5,081 nt of DNA from PFJX01 sp964440155 (GCA_964440155.1 CAYTRH010000202.1:1-5081); one strand, 5' to 3'; positions 1-5,081 are shown, counted from the stretch's first letter. The notes: generated by a model from the letters alone, not told the origin. Translations and numbers: made by a program.

Positions 1-588
1 CTGGAACATCGCCAGACAATCGATGAAATCCAGTCCCTTGATCGGATCGCCGCCTATGCCCACACACGTGGATTGCCCTAGACCCAGCCGGGTGGTCTGG
101 TGCACCGCCTCGTAGGTCAGCGTGCCGGAACGCGACACGATGCCGACCGCACCGGGGCGGTGGATGGCCCCCGGCATGATGCCGATCTTGCAGGCGCCCG
201 GCGTGATCACGCCGGGACAGTTGGGTCCGATCAGGCGCGCGCCGTTGGCGCGCAGCGCGGCCTTGACGTTGATCATGTCGCGCACCGGAATGCCCTCGGT
301 GATGCAGACGATGACGCCGATGCCGGCATCCGCGGCTTCCAGGATGCCGTCGGCGGCAAACGGCGCCGGCACGTAGATCACCGTGGCATCGGCGCCGGTC
401 TCGCGCACCGCCTGTTTGACCGTGTCGAACACCGGCAGGCCCAGGTGACTCTGCCCGCCCTTGCCGGGCGTCACGCCGCCGACCATGCGCGGGCCATAGG
501 CGATGGCCTGCGCGGAATGGAAAGTGCCCTGCTTGCCGGTGAAGCCCTGGCAGATCACGCGGGTGTTGTGGTCGACGAGGATGCTCAT
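1..588 (-). CDS. sucD: Succinyl-CoA synthetase (ADP-forming) alpha subunit, N-terminal part (cut by window edge)
   Basis: The alpha subunit of succinyl-CoA synthetase binds CoA and carries the phosphohistidine in the TCA-cycle step succinyl-CoA + ADP/GDP + Pi to succinate + CoA + ATP/GTP, in the cytoplasm. Residues 1-196 are present. The start MSILVDHNTRVICQGFTGKQ matches E. coli SucD almost residue for residue. The CoA-binding Rossmann loop GFTGKQGTFH (15-24), VGGVTPGKGG (36-45), YVPAPF (72-77), ITEGIP (96-101), GPNCPGVITPG (121-131) and the SRSGTLTYEA stretch are all recognisable. The active-site histidine (about residue 246 in E. coli) lies beyond the left edge, so catalytic integrity cannot be judged. 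The start is the ATG at 588-586, whose ATGA overlaps the sucC stop, indicating translational coupling within one operon. No frameshift or odd residue is visible. Confidence 0.97.
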   Translation of the reverse strand, partial: MSILVDHNTRVICQGFTGKQGTFHSAQAIAYGPRMVGGVTPGKGGQSHLGLPVFDTVKQAVRETGADATVIYVPAPFAADGILEAADAGIGVIVCITEGIPVRDMINVKAALRANGARLIGPNCPGVITPGACKIGIMPGAIHRPGAVGIVSRSGTLTYEAVHQTTRLGLGQSTCVGIGGDPIKGLDFIDCLAMFQ

Positions 589-1748
589 GATGCGGCTCCG
601 GCAGCGGCGACAGCGAGGCGCGCGGCCTCGGCGAGATCATCGGTGGCGGTGATGGCCAGCCCGGAACGCGCCAGCATGTCACGCCCCAGCTCGACGTTGG
701 TGCCCTCCAGGCGCACCACCACCGGCAGCGTGACGCCCACCTCACGCACCGCATCGATCACCCCCTGGGCGATCACGTCACAGCGCATGATGCCGCCGAA
801 GATGTTGATCAGCACCGCTTTGACGTTGCCGTCGGCCATCAGGATCTTGAATGCCTGGGCGACGGTCTGCGCCGAGGCGCCGCCGCCGACATCGAGAAAG
901 TTGGCCGGCGCGCCGCCGGAGAGCTGGATCAGGTCCATGGTGGCCATGGCCAGGCCGGCACCGTTGACCATGCAGCCGATGTTGCCGGACAGTGCGATGT
1001 AATTCAGCTGATGCGCTTGGGCCTCCTTGGCGTCGATCTGGCTCAAGTCGGCCACGGCGGCCAGCGCCTGCTGACGGTACAGCGCGTTGTCGTCCACGCT
1101 CATCTTGCAGTCCAGCGGCAACAGGCGGCCGTCGCCGGTGACCACCAGCGGATTGATTTCCAGCAGGGCCAGATCGCGCTCCAGGAACACCCGGTACAGC
1201 GTCTTCACCAGGCGCACGAACGCGACGTTCTGTTCGCCGGCCAAGCCCAGGCCGAAGGCAAGGTCGCGCCCCTGGAAGTCCATCAGCCCGGTGACTGGAT
1301 CGACCCAGGCGCGCAGGATCGCATCCGGCTGCGCGCGCGCCACTGCCTCGATGTCCATGCCACCGGCGGCGCAGGCGACCAAGCCGACGCGCTCGGCGGC
1401 GCGATCGACGCTGAACGACAGGTACAGTTCACGCGCGATCGGCAGCGTCTCCTCGATCAGCACCTGGTTGACCGGCTGGCCACCGGGCGCGTTCTGGTAG
1501 GTGACCAGACGGCTGCCGAGCAGCGCGCGCGCGGCGGCGGTCAGTTCATCCACCCCGCGGCACAGTTTGACGCCGCCGGCCTTGCCGCGCCCGCCGGCAT
1601 GTATCTGCGCCTTGACCACCCAGGCGTCGCCGCCCAGTTCCGCAGCGGCGTCGGCGCAGGCGGCGGCATGGTCGATCACGACGCCGCGCGGTGTGGCCAC
1701 GCCGTACTCGCGCAGCACGGCCTTGGCCTGGTATTCATGCAGGTTCAT
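585..1748 (-). CDS. sucC: Succinyl-CoA synthetase (ADP-forming) beta subunit
   Basis: This is the nucleotide-binding beta subunit of succinyl-CoA synthetase, partner of SucD. At 387 residues it is one shorter than E. coli SucC. An N-terminal ATP-grasp domain starts MNLHEYQAKAVL and contains the basic glycine loop GRGKAGGV (53-60). Residues equivalent to the E. coli nucleotide/Mg ligands K46, E99, E107, N199 (in EINPL) and D213 fall at identical numbers. The C-terminal flavodoxin-like ligase domain shows SGNIGCMVNGAG (254-265), FLDVGGGA (284-291), NIFGGIMRCDVIA (315-327) and RLEGTN (346-351). The frame is open upstream as far as 1949, but that extension has no homology and would run into the divergent wrbA gene; the ATG at 1748-1746 gives the canonical N-terminus. 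No clear Shine-Dalgarno precedes it. The stop overlaps the sucD start by 4 bases. Function is certain; ATP versus GTP preference is not readable here. Confidence 0.98.
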   Translation of the reverse strand: MNLHEYQAKAVLREYGVATPRGVVIDHAAACADAAAELGGDAWVVKAQIHAGGRGKAGGVKLCRGVDELTAAARALLGSRLVTYQNAPGGQPVNQVLIEETLPIARELYLSFSVDRAAERVGLVACAAGGMDIEAVARAQPDAILRAWVDPVTGLMDFQGRDLAFGLGLAGEQNVAFVRLVKTLYRVFLERDLALLEINPLVVTGDGRLLPLDCKMSVDDNALYRQQALAAVADLSQIDAKEAQAHQLNYIALSGNIGCMVNGAGLAMATMDLIQLSGGAPANFLDVGGGASAQTVAQAFKILMADGNVKAVLINIFGGIMRCDVIAQGVIDAVREVGVTLPVVVRLEGTNVELGRDMLARSGLAITATDDLAEAARLAVAAAGAAS

Positions 1749-1849
1749 GACGATCGATGACGACTGGCGAAGACGCGCATTGTCCGGCAATTGCGCGGCT
1801 GCTGCCACAACGGTCGCGACACCGATGCAACGATGCGCACGCCCGGCGC

Positions 1850-1871
1850 TCGCGGTAGCATGCTGCCGCGA
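1850..1871. repeat. 22-base near-perfect palindrome upstream of wrbA-like gene
   Basis: Arms TCGCGG (1850-1855) and CCGCGA (1866-1871) enclose the core TAGCATGCTG, itself containing the 8-base palindrome AGCATGCT. Only one symmetric pair (T1856 opposite G1865) is mismatched, and it could form a G-U pair in RNA. The element ends 10 bases before the wrbA Shine-Dalgarno and includes the weak -10 candidate TAGCAT. Its shape suits a dimeric repressor operator or a 5' UTR hairpin, but no known regulator motif is recognised. Chance palindromes are easier in GC-rich DNA, so function is inferred only. Confidence 0.45.
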
Positions 1872-1881
1872 CAAGCGGAAC

Positions 1882-1886
1882 GGGGA
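1882..1886 (+). promoter_or_regulatory. Shine-Dalgarno of the wrbA-like gene
   Basis: GGGGA lies 5 bases before the ATG at 1892. It fixes this ATG as the start; the resulting N-terminus MKEVLVLYYS aligns with the beginning of known WrbA proteins. Confidence 0.6.
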
Positions 1887-1891
1887 ATGCA

Positions 1892-2485
1892 ATGAAGGAA
1901 GTCCTGGTGCTGTACTACAGCCTGCACGGCGCCGTGCGCCAACTGGCACGCCACGTCGCGCACGGTGTCGAATCGGTGCCGGGCGTCGGCGCGCGCGTGC
2001 GCACCGTGCCCAAGGTCATGTGCGAACGCGACACGCCGGCGAAAGTGGTGCCCGACGAGGGCGCGCCGTTCGCCACGCTCGACGACCTGCGCGCCTGCAT
2101 CGGCGTGGCGGTCGGTTCGCCCACCCGCTTCGGCAACATGGCGGCGGCGATGAAGTATTTCTGGGATGGCACCTCCGCCTTGTGGCTGTCCGGCGACCTG
2201 GCGGGCAAGCCGGCCTGCGTGTTCACCTCCACCGCCAGCCTGCATGGCGGCCAGGAAACCACGCTGCTGTCGATGATGCTGCCGTTGCTGCATCACGGCA
2301 TGGTGATCGTCGGCCTGCCCTACGGCGAGGCCGCGCTGAGCACCACCACCACCGGCGGCACCCCCTACGGCCCCAGCCACTGGGCCGGCGCCGATGGCGC
2401 GCACGCGATCAGCGAGGAAGAGCGCAAGCTGGCCTTCGCACAGGGTCGGCGCCTGGCGGAAATCGCGCTGAAACTGACGTCATGA
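1892..2485 (+). CDS. wrbA: WrbA-family NAD(P)H:quinone oxidoreductase (flavoprotein)
   Basis: WrbA proteins are tetrameric cytoplasmic FMN enzymes that reduce quinones by two electrons with NAD(P)H, avoiding semiquinone radicals. At 197 residues this one matches the family length (E. coli 198). The flavodoxin-like fold is clear: first strand EVLVLYYS with FMN-phosphate loop SLHGAV (10-15), GSPTRFGNM (75-83) contacting the isoalloxazine ring, STASLHGGQE (113-122) in place of the E. coli STGTGGGQE, LLHHGMVIV (132-140) with the active-site histidine, and the WrbA-specific GGTPYGPSHWAGADG (155-169). These distinguish it from ordinary flavodoxins. It is the first gene of a three-gene operon; its TGA overlaps the next ATG in ATGA. 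Family assignment is firm; the natural quinone substrate is unknown. Linkage of wrbA with DUF2069 occurs in other proteobacteria, to my knowledge. Confidence 0.95.
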   Translation: MKEVLVLYYSLHGAVRQLARHVAHGVESVPGVGARVRTVPKVMCERDTPAKVVPDEGAPFATLDDLRACIGVAVGSPTRFGNMAAAMKYFWDGTSALWLSGDLAGKPACVFTSTASLHGGQETTLLSMMLPLLHHGMVIVGLPYGEAALSTTTTGGTPYGPSHWAGADGAHAISEEERKLAFAQGRRLAEIALKLTS

Positions 2486-3180
2486 GCGAACTGGGCCGGG
2501 AAGCGCGCCGTTTCGTGCGCGCGCAATCACAGGGCGTGCTGTCGACGCTGTCGGTGCGCATGGAGGGTTTCCCGTTCGGCTCGGTGGCGCCGTATGCGCT
2601 GGATCATGCCGGCCGGCCGCTGCTGTTGATCTCCACGCTGGCCGAGCACACGCGCAACATCGATGCCGATGCGCGCGTGTCGCTGATCGTGCAGCCGTTC
2701 AGCACGGACATGCAGGTGGCCGGGCGCGTCACCCTGCTCGGCCATGCGCGCCGGTTGGCGGACAAGACCGCGGCGGGGATACGTTATCTGCGCTACCACC
2801 CGCAGGCGGAAAGCTATTTCGCCATGCACGATTTCCATTTCTACCGCATCGAGCCGGTGCGCGTGCGCTACATCGGCGGCTTCGGCCGCATCCACTGGAT
2901 CGAGGCGGAAGCCTACTTGGGCGGCGAAGGCGCGCTGGCGGCGCAGGAGGATGGCATCCTCGAACACATGAACGCCGATCACGCCGACAACCTGCGCGAC
3001 TACTGCCGGCACGTGCATGGCGTGACGGCGCACGATGTGACCATGATCGGCGTCGATCCGGACGGCTTCGACCTGCGTGCCGACGGCCGCGTGCTGCGCT
3101 TCGACTTCGCCGCACCCGTGGCTGACGCCGGCGCCGCGCGCGCCGAACTGGTGGCGCTGGCGCGTGCGGCGCGCGCATGA
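2482..3180 (+). CDS. HugZ-family haem-related protein (PNPOx-like barrel + DUF2470)
   Basis: This 232-residue protein has two parts. Residues about 5-140 form a pyridoxamine-5'-phosphate-oxidase-like split barrel, with GFPFGSVAPYALD (29-41), LLLISTLAEHTRNI (47-60), ADARVSLIV (62-70), the FYRIEP segment (120-125) and GGFGRIHWI (132-140). Residues about 150-232 form a DUF2470 domain marked by ILEHMNADHADNL (159-171) and GVDPDGFDLR (190-199). This arrangement is that of HugZ/HutZ-type proteins, which bind haem at the dimer interface and in pathogens support haem-iron use. Many environmental relatives are labelled simply pyridoxamine 5'-phosphate oxidase, and no experimental role follows for this one. 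No signal peptide, so cytoplasmic. It overlaps wrbA and the DUF2069 gene by 4 bases each, implying translational coupling. The frame is open upstream, but 2482 gives the family N-terminus. True vitamin B6 oxidase activity is unlikely given the fold variant. Confidence 0.88.
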   Translation: MSELGREARRFVRAQSQGVLSTLSVRMEGFPFGSVAPYALDHAGRPLLLISTLAEHTRNIDADARVSLIVQPFSTDMQVAGRVTLLGHARRLADKTAAGIRYLRYHPQAESYFAMHDFHFYRIEPVRVRYIGGFGRIHWIEAEAYLGGEGALAAQEDGILEHMNADHADNLRDYCRHVHGVTAHDVTMIGVDPDGFDLRADGRVLRFDFAAPVADAGAARAELVALARAARA

Positions 3181-3518
3181 CACTGGCGCGTCTGCAATTC
3201 GTCGCCTCGGCCAGCCTGATCGCGCTGATCCTGCTGGGTCTCGCCTGGGAACTGTGGCTGGCGCCGTTGCGGCCGGGGGGCTCCTGGCTGGTGCTGAAGG
3301 TACTGCCGCTGCTGGCGCCGCTGTTCGGCATCTTGCGCGGCAAGCTGTATACCTACCGCTGGTCCACGCTGCTGATCTGGCTGTACTTCACCGAGGGCGT
3401 GGTGCGCGCCTGGAGTGAAACCGGCGTTTCCGCCTGGCTGGCGGGAATTGAAGTTGCATTATCGCTACAGTTTTTCGTCGCGGCGGTGCTCTACGTCCGT
3501 CTGCGAACCCGCGGTTGA
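3177..3518 (+). CDS. DUF2069 family small integral membrane protein
   Basis: This is a 113-residue hydrophobic protein with four predicted membrane helices at about 6-28, 37-53, 62-79 and 86-106, and a basic C-terminus (VRLRTRG). The middle segment, KVLPLLAPLFGI (41-52) followed by RGKLYTYRW (54-62) and LYFTEGVVRAW (69-79), is the conserved signature of DUF2069 proteins, whose function is unknown. The length is typical of the family. The ATG at 3177 overlaps the HugZ-family stop as ATGA, and there is no separate Shine-Dalgarno, so it is translated by coupling. It closes the wrbA-hugZ-DUF2069 operon. Its stop codon lies inside the FNR-like box of the next gene, with no T-rich terminator in between, so read-through into the cytochrome gene is possible. 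Confidence 0.88.
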   Translation: MTLARLQFVASASLIALILLGLAWELWLAPLRPGGSWLVLKVLPLLAPLFGILRGKLYTYRWSTLLIWLYFTEGVVRAWSETGVSAWLAGIEVALSLQFFVAAVLYVRLRTRG

Positions 3519-3528
3519 TATCCGTCAA
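3515..3528. promoter_or_regulatory. FNR/ANR/DNR-type operator
   Basis: TTGAT-ATCC-GTCAA matches the FNR-family consensus TTGAT-N4-ATCAA at 9 of the 10 specified bases (G for A at the first base of the second half-site). FNR/ANR are Fe-S oxygen sensors, DNR-type paralogues sense NO, and all read this motif. The box lies within a longer dyad, GGTTGA (3513-3518) and TCAACC (3525-3530). Its centre at 3521.5 is -41.5 relative to the start predicted from the -10 at 3551-3556, the class II activation position. It overlaps the last codons of the DUF2069 gene, and the gene it can best serve is the cytochrome gene at 3610. Confidence 0.7.
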
Positions 3529-3544
3529 CCCATGACGGTGCGGC

Positions 3545-3566
3545 TATATCCATAATTGACGATATA
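3545..3566. repeat. Inverted repeat TATATC-N10-GATATA over the promoter
   Basis: Six-base arms at 3545-3550 and 3561-3566 surround ten bases that include the CATAAT -10. The placement over the predicted -10 and start site would suit a repressor. The arms are AT-rich in an otherwise GC-rich setting, but I recognise no known motif, and promoter AT-richness alone could give this. Confidence 0.25.
3551..3556 (+). promoter_or_regulatory. -10 element of a predicted FNR-dependent promoter
   Basis: CATAAT matches 5 of 6 bases of TATAAT. The gap between the end of the FNR-like box (3528) and this hexamer is exactly 22 bases, as in well-studied class II FNR promoters, and no good -35 is needed there because FNR overlaps it. 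Transcription would begin near 3563, giving a leader of about 47 bases before the cytochrome ATG. Confidence 0.6.
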
Positions 3567-3584
3567 AGCATCCACTAATACACT
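3556..3584 (+). promoter_or_regulatory. Alternative sigma-70 promoter ahead of the cytochrome gene
   Basis: TTGACG (3556-3561, 5 of 6 to consensus) and TACACT (3579-3584, 4 of 6) are separated by 17 bases. Transcription would start near 3591, and the FNR-like box would then be centred near -69.5, where class I activation is possible. This is a second, weaker reading of the same region; both promoters could be used. Confidence 0.35.
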
Positions 3585-3600
3585 CGTCGCCACTTTTCTT

Positions 3601-3604
3601 GGAG
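3601..3604 (+). promoter_or_regulatory. Shine-Dalgarno of the cytochrome gene
   Basis: GGAG ends 5 bases before the ATG at 3610, inside CTTGGAGCC. It clearly selects this start over other in-frame ATGs further inside the gene. Confidence 0.8.
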
Positions 3605-3609
3605 CCGTC

Positions 3610-4392
3610 ATGTCCAACGTCAACTTCACCCACTTCCGGTTTCTCCCCCTCTCCATGCGTGTGCTGTTCACCATGGTTCTGTTGGTGTTCGGCATCGGTT
3701 ATCTGATGGCCATGATCCAGGTGTGGGAGAACCATGCCGGCAAGGACGGCGACCCGATGCTGACCGCCAAGGATCTGATGATCGCCTACAGCGGCAATCC
3801 GGACGGCACCAAGCTGGAAACGGCCCTGCGCGGCTCCATGGCCGACATGCTGCCGGCGGAGAAGCGCGAGACCATCTTCACCTGGCTGCACGATGGCGCC
3901 GACATGGACCAGTTCGAGGCCCGCATCAACCCCATCCTGCAGGAACACTGCATCGCCTGCCACAGCCCCGACGGCAACCCGCACCTGCCCGATTTCACCT
4001 CGGCCGCGGGCATCGCCAAGGTCACCGCCACCGACGAAGGCATGACGCTGCACACGCTGATCCGCGTGTCGCACATCCACCTGTTCTCCATCACCTTCAT
4101 CTTCTTCATCACCGGCTTCATCTACACCCATGCCTTCGTGCGCCCCACCTGGCTCAAGTGCGTGGTCATCGCCGTGCCGTTCGCGACGCTGATCACCGAC
4201 GTCGCCTCCTGGTATCTGACCAAGGTGTGGACCGGCTTCGCCTGGGTGGTGATCGGCAGCGGCGCGCTGATGGGCATCTCCTTCGCCATCATGTGGTTCA
4301 CCTCCATGTGGCAGATGTGGTTCTGGAAAGTACCCGCCTCGATCACCGAGAAGAACGGCCTGATTCCCTGTGTGCACAGCGAAGCGCATTGA
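3610..4392 (+). CDS. Membrane-anchored monohaem c-type cytochrome of uncharacterised family
   Basis: This 260-residue protein has a predicted membrane helix at about 16-38, a periplasmic region (39-153), then three helices at about 156-177, 182-204 and 209-232. The periplasmic part ends in INPILQEHCIACHS, with a single CXXCH haem-c motif (C114, C117, H118); the PIL...C..CH context resembles cytochromes of the planctomycete-type family. Basic residues (R10, R17, R178, K183, K240) agree with the CXXCH lying outside, where cytochrome c maturation occurs. The second helix is flanked by H155 and H157 at its outer end and H174 at its inner end, possible haem or metal ligands. A distal ligand for the c haem is not obvious. 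An electron-transfer role with the quinone pool or an anaerobic reductase is inference. I recall relatives in proteobacterial genomes carrying the erroneous name 'elongation factor-1 alpha'; nothing here resembles a translation factor. It is monocistronic, with its own promoter, Shine-Dalgarno and terminator. Confidence 0.85.
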   Translation: MSNVNFTHFRFLPLSMRVLFTMVLLVFGIGYLMAMIQVWENHAGKDGDPMLTAKDLMIAYSGNPDGTKLETALRGSMADMLPAEKRETIFTWLHDGADMDQFEARINPILQEHCIACHSPDGNPHLPDFTSAAGIAKVTATDEGMTLHTLIRVSHIHLFSITFIFFITGFIYTHAFVRPTWLKCVVIAVPFATLITDVASWYLTKVWTGFAWVVIGSGALMGISFAIMWFTSMWQMWFWKVPASITEKNGLIPCVHSEAH

Positions 4393-4410
4393 CGCAGTGC
4401 CGACCTGACG

Positions 4411-4438
4411 AAAAAGGCGACCCGCGGGTCGCCTTTTT
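4411..4438. terminator. Bidirectional intrinsic terminator
   Basis: This is a perfect 28-base palindrome: AAAAAGGCGACCC (4411-4423), GC, then GGGTCGCCTTTTT (4426-4438). A GC-rich stem with a tight loop is followed by five T on either strand, so it can end both the cytochrome transcript (stop at 4392, 18 bases upstream) and the convergent leuA transcript (stop at 4455, 16 bases upstream on the other strand). Confidence 0.92.
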
Positions 4439-4454
4439 CCTGCCCTGGCACCGC

Positions 4455-5081
4455 TCAGACCTGCGGATGCGCGCGCTCCTCGGCGCCGAACAGCTTGTTC
4501 AGTGCGTTCAGATAGGCCTTGGCGGAGGCGATGACGATGTCGGTATCCGCGCCCTGGCCGTTGACGATGCGGCCGTTGCGCGCCAGACGCACGGTGACCT
4601 CGCCCTGCGCGTCGGTGCCGGTGGTGATGTTGTTGACCGAGTACAGCAGCAGGTTGGCACCGCTGCCGACCATCTTCTCGATGGCGCGGAAGGAGGCATC
4701 GACCGGACCGCCGCCGAACTCGTCGGCGCGGATCTCGCTGCCGCCGTCCGACAGCACCACGTGCGCGTGCGGCGTCTCGCCGGTCTCCGAGCAGACCCGG
4801 AGCGACACCAGCTTGAAGCGGTCGCAGGCGTCCAGGCTGGCGTCCACCGCCACCAGCGCCAGCAGGTCCTCGTCGAAGATCTCGCGCTTCTTGTCGGCCA
4901 GCTCCTTGAAGCGGGCGAACGCAGCGTTGAGCGCCTCCTCGCTGTCCAGCACCACGCCCAGTTCCTGCAGGCGGTTGCGCAGGGCGTTGCGCCCGGACAA
5001 CTTGCCCAGGGTGAGCTTGTTGTGGCTCCAGCCCACATCCTCGGCGCGCATGATCTCGTAGGTCTCGCGGTGCTTGAGCAC
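4455..5081 (-). CDS. leuA: 2-isopropylmalate synthase, C-terminal part (cut by window edge)
   Basis: LeuA condenses acetyl-CoA with 2-oxoisovalerate to 2-isopropylmalate, the committed step of leucine synthesis, and is feedback-inhibited by leucine. Only the last 208 codons are present; the catalytic TIM barrel lies mostly beyond the right edge. The fragment opens with VLKHRETYEIM, equivalent to the VLKNRENYEIM region of E. coli LeuA, followed by the linker subdomain GKLSGRNALRNRL (26-38) and FKELADKKREIFDEDL (58-73). The C-terminal leucine-binding dimer domain shows GGGPVDASFRAIE (123-135), YSVNNITTGTDAQGEV (147-162) and GADTDIVIASAKAYLNALN (177-195), so allosteric control appears intact. 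The remaining part fits a type 1 enzyme of roughly 510 residues. The first codon in the window, GTG, is internal valine, not a start. The gene is convergent with the cytochrome gene, sharing its terminator. Confidence 0.96.
   Translation of the reverse strand: MLKHRETYEIMRAEDVGWSHNKLTLGKLSGRNALRNRLQELGVVLDSEEALNAAFARFKELADKKREIFDEDLLALVAVDASLDACDRFKLVSLRVCSETGETPHAHVVLSDGGSEIRADEFGGGPVDASFRAIEKMVGSGANLLLYSVNNITTGTDAQGEVTVRLARNGRIVNGQGADTDIVIASAKAYLNALNKLFGAEERAHPQV

Larger units (their letters stand above)
1749..1891. promoter_or_regulatory. Divergent sucC / wrbA intergenic region
   Basis: These 143 bases separate the divergent starts of sucC (-) and the wrbA-like gene (+), so they must hold or be close to promoters for both unless transcription enters from further away. 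I find no strong sigma-70 promoter on either strand. For wrbA, TAGCAT at 1856-1861 matches 4 of 6 bases of a -10 but has no convincing -35. For sucC, GACAAT read on the - strand (complement of ATTGTC near 1779-1784) is a similarly weak -10 candidate. The region is GC-rich like its surroundings. Its one notable structure is the palindrome at 1850-1871, listed separately. There is no sign of a small gene here. Confidence 0.5.

Noticed and set aside
100..1002. Long open frame on the + strand opposite sucD and sucC.
   Set aside because: It is the GC-driven mirror of two certain genes on the other strand; its protein is a repetitive A/R/D/H-rich sequence with no recognisable domain.
1749..1949. 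N-terminal extension of sucC by 67 residues.
   Set aside because: The added sequence is low-complexity, overlaps the divergent wrbA start and lacks SucC homology; the ATG at 1748 gives the standard N-terminus.
1501..2481. Upstream extension of the HugZ-family frame on the + strand.
   Set aside because: It would run antisense through sucC and across the wrbA gene in another frame; homology begins only at the ATG at 2482.
3513..3530. GGTTGA...TCAACC hairpin read as an intrinsic terminator of the wrbA operon.
   Set aside because: The stem is only 6 pairs and not GC-rich, and no T run follows; the symmetry is better explained by the FNR-like box inside it.
3544..4389. 281-residue open frame antisense to the cytochrome gene.
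   Set aside because: Its G/H/D/E-rich composition is that of a shadow frame; the + strand gene has a Shine-Dalgarno, membrane helices and a CXXCH motif.
3610..4392. Naming this gene elongation factor 1-alpha.
   Set aside because: No GTP-binding motifs are present; it has membrane helices and a haem-c motif, so any such label on relatives is a misannotation.
4508..5061. Open frames overlapping leuA in other frames on both strands.
   Set aside because: They are arginine/serine/alanine-rich shadows; the leuA frame is unambiguous by conserved motifs.
1..5081. CRISPR, insertion sequence, tRNA or attachment-site signals.
   Set aside because: No spaced direct repeats, transposase-like frames, terminal inverted repeats or tRNA-like folds were seen; codon use looks uniform across the window.

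Overview
This window is from the chromosome of a GC-rich proteobacterium. Gene content and protein style point to the Gamma- or Betaproteobacteria: a sucC-sucD pair, a wrbA-type flavoprotein beside a DUF2069 membrane protein, a HugZ-type haem protein and a type 1 LeuA. An FNR/ANR-like site ahead of a membrane c-type cytochrome suggests a facultative anaerobe or denitrifier/sulfur-oxidiser-type metabolism. I cannot name the genus. I see no mobile element, CRISPR array, tRNA or rRNA.

Layout. Positions 1-1748 (- strand) hold succinyl-CoA synthetase: complete sucC, followed with a 4-base ATGA overlap by sucD, which runs off the left edge after 196 residues. Positions 1749-1891 are a short divergent intergenic region with a near-perfect 22-base palindrome close to the wrbA start. 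Positions 1892-3518 (+ strand) hold a tight three-gene operon in which both junctions are 4-base ATGA overlaps: WrbA-like NAD(P)H:quinone oxidoreductase, HugZ-family protein (PNPOx-like barrel plus DUF2470), and a four-helix DUF2069 membrane protein. Positions 3519-3609 are a regulatory region. An FNR-like box, overlapping the end of the DUF2069 gene, sits exactly 22 bases from a good -10 element, which is the geometry of a class II FNR-activated promoter. Positions 3610-4392 (+) encode a 260-residue membrane protein with one CXXCH haem-c motif and four predicted membrane helices. A perfect 28-base palindrome with A and T tracts (4411-4438) is a bidirectional terminator between this gene and the convergent leuA, whose C-terminal 208 codons fill 4455-5081 (- strand).

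How the genes fit together. sucCD (TCA cycle) and leuA (leucine synthesis) are housekeeping genes flanking an accessory redox block. The central operon joins two-electron quinone reduction (WrbA) with a haem-binding or haem-handling protein (HugZ family) and a membrane protein of unknown role. The downstream cytochrome appears to be separately induced by low oxygen. The most interesting part is 3515-4392: an apparently oxygen-regulated, poorly characterised membrane cytochrome with a histidine-bearing transmembrane helix. It is not an obvious new defence or mobile system, and the rest of the window is ordinary.
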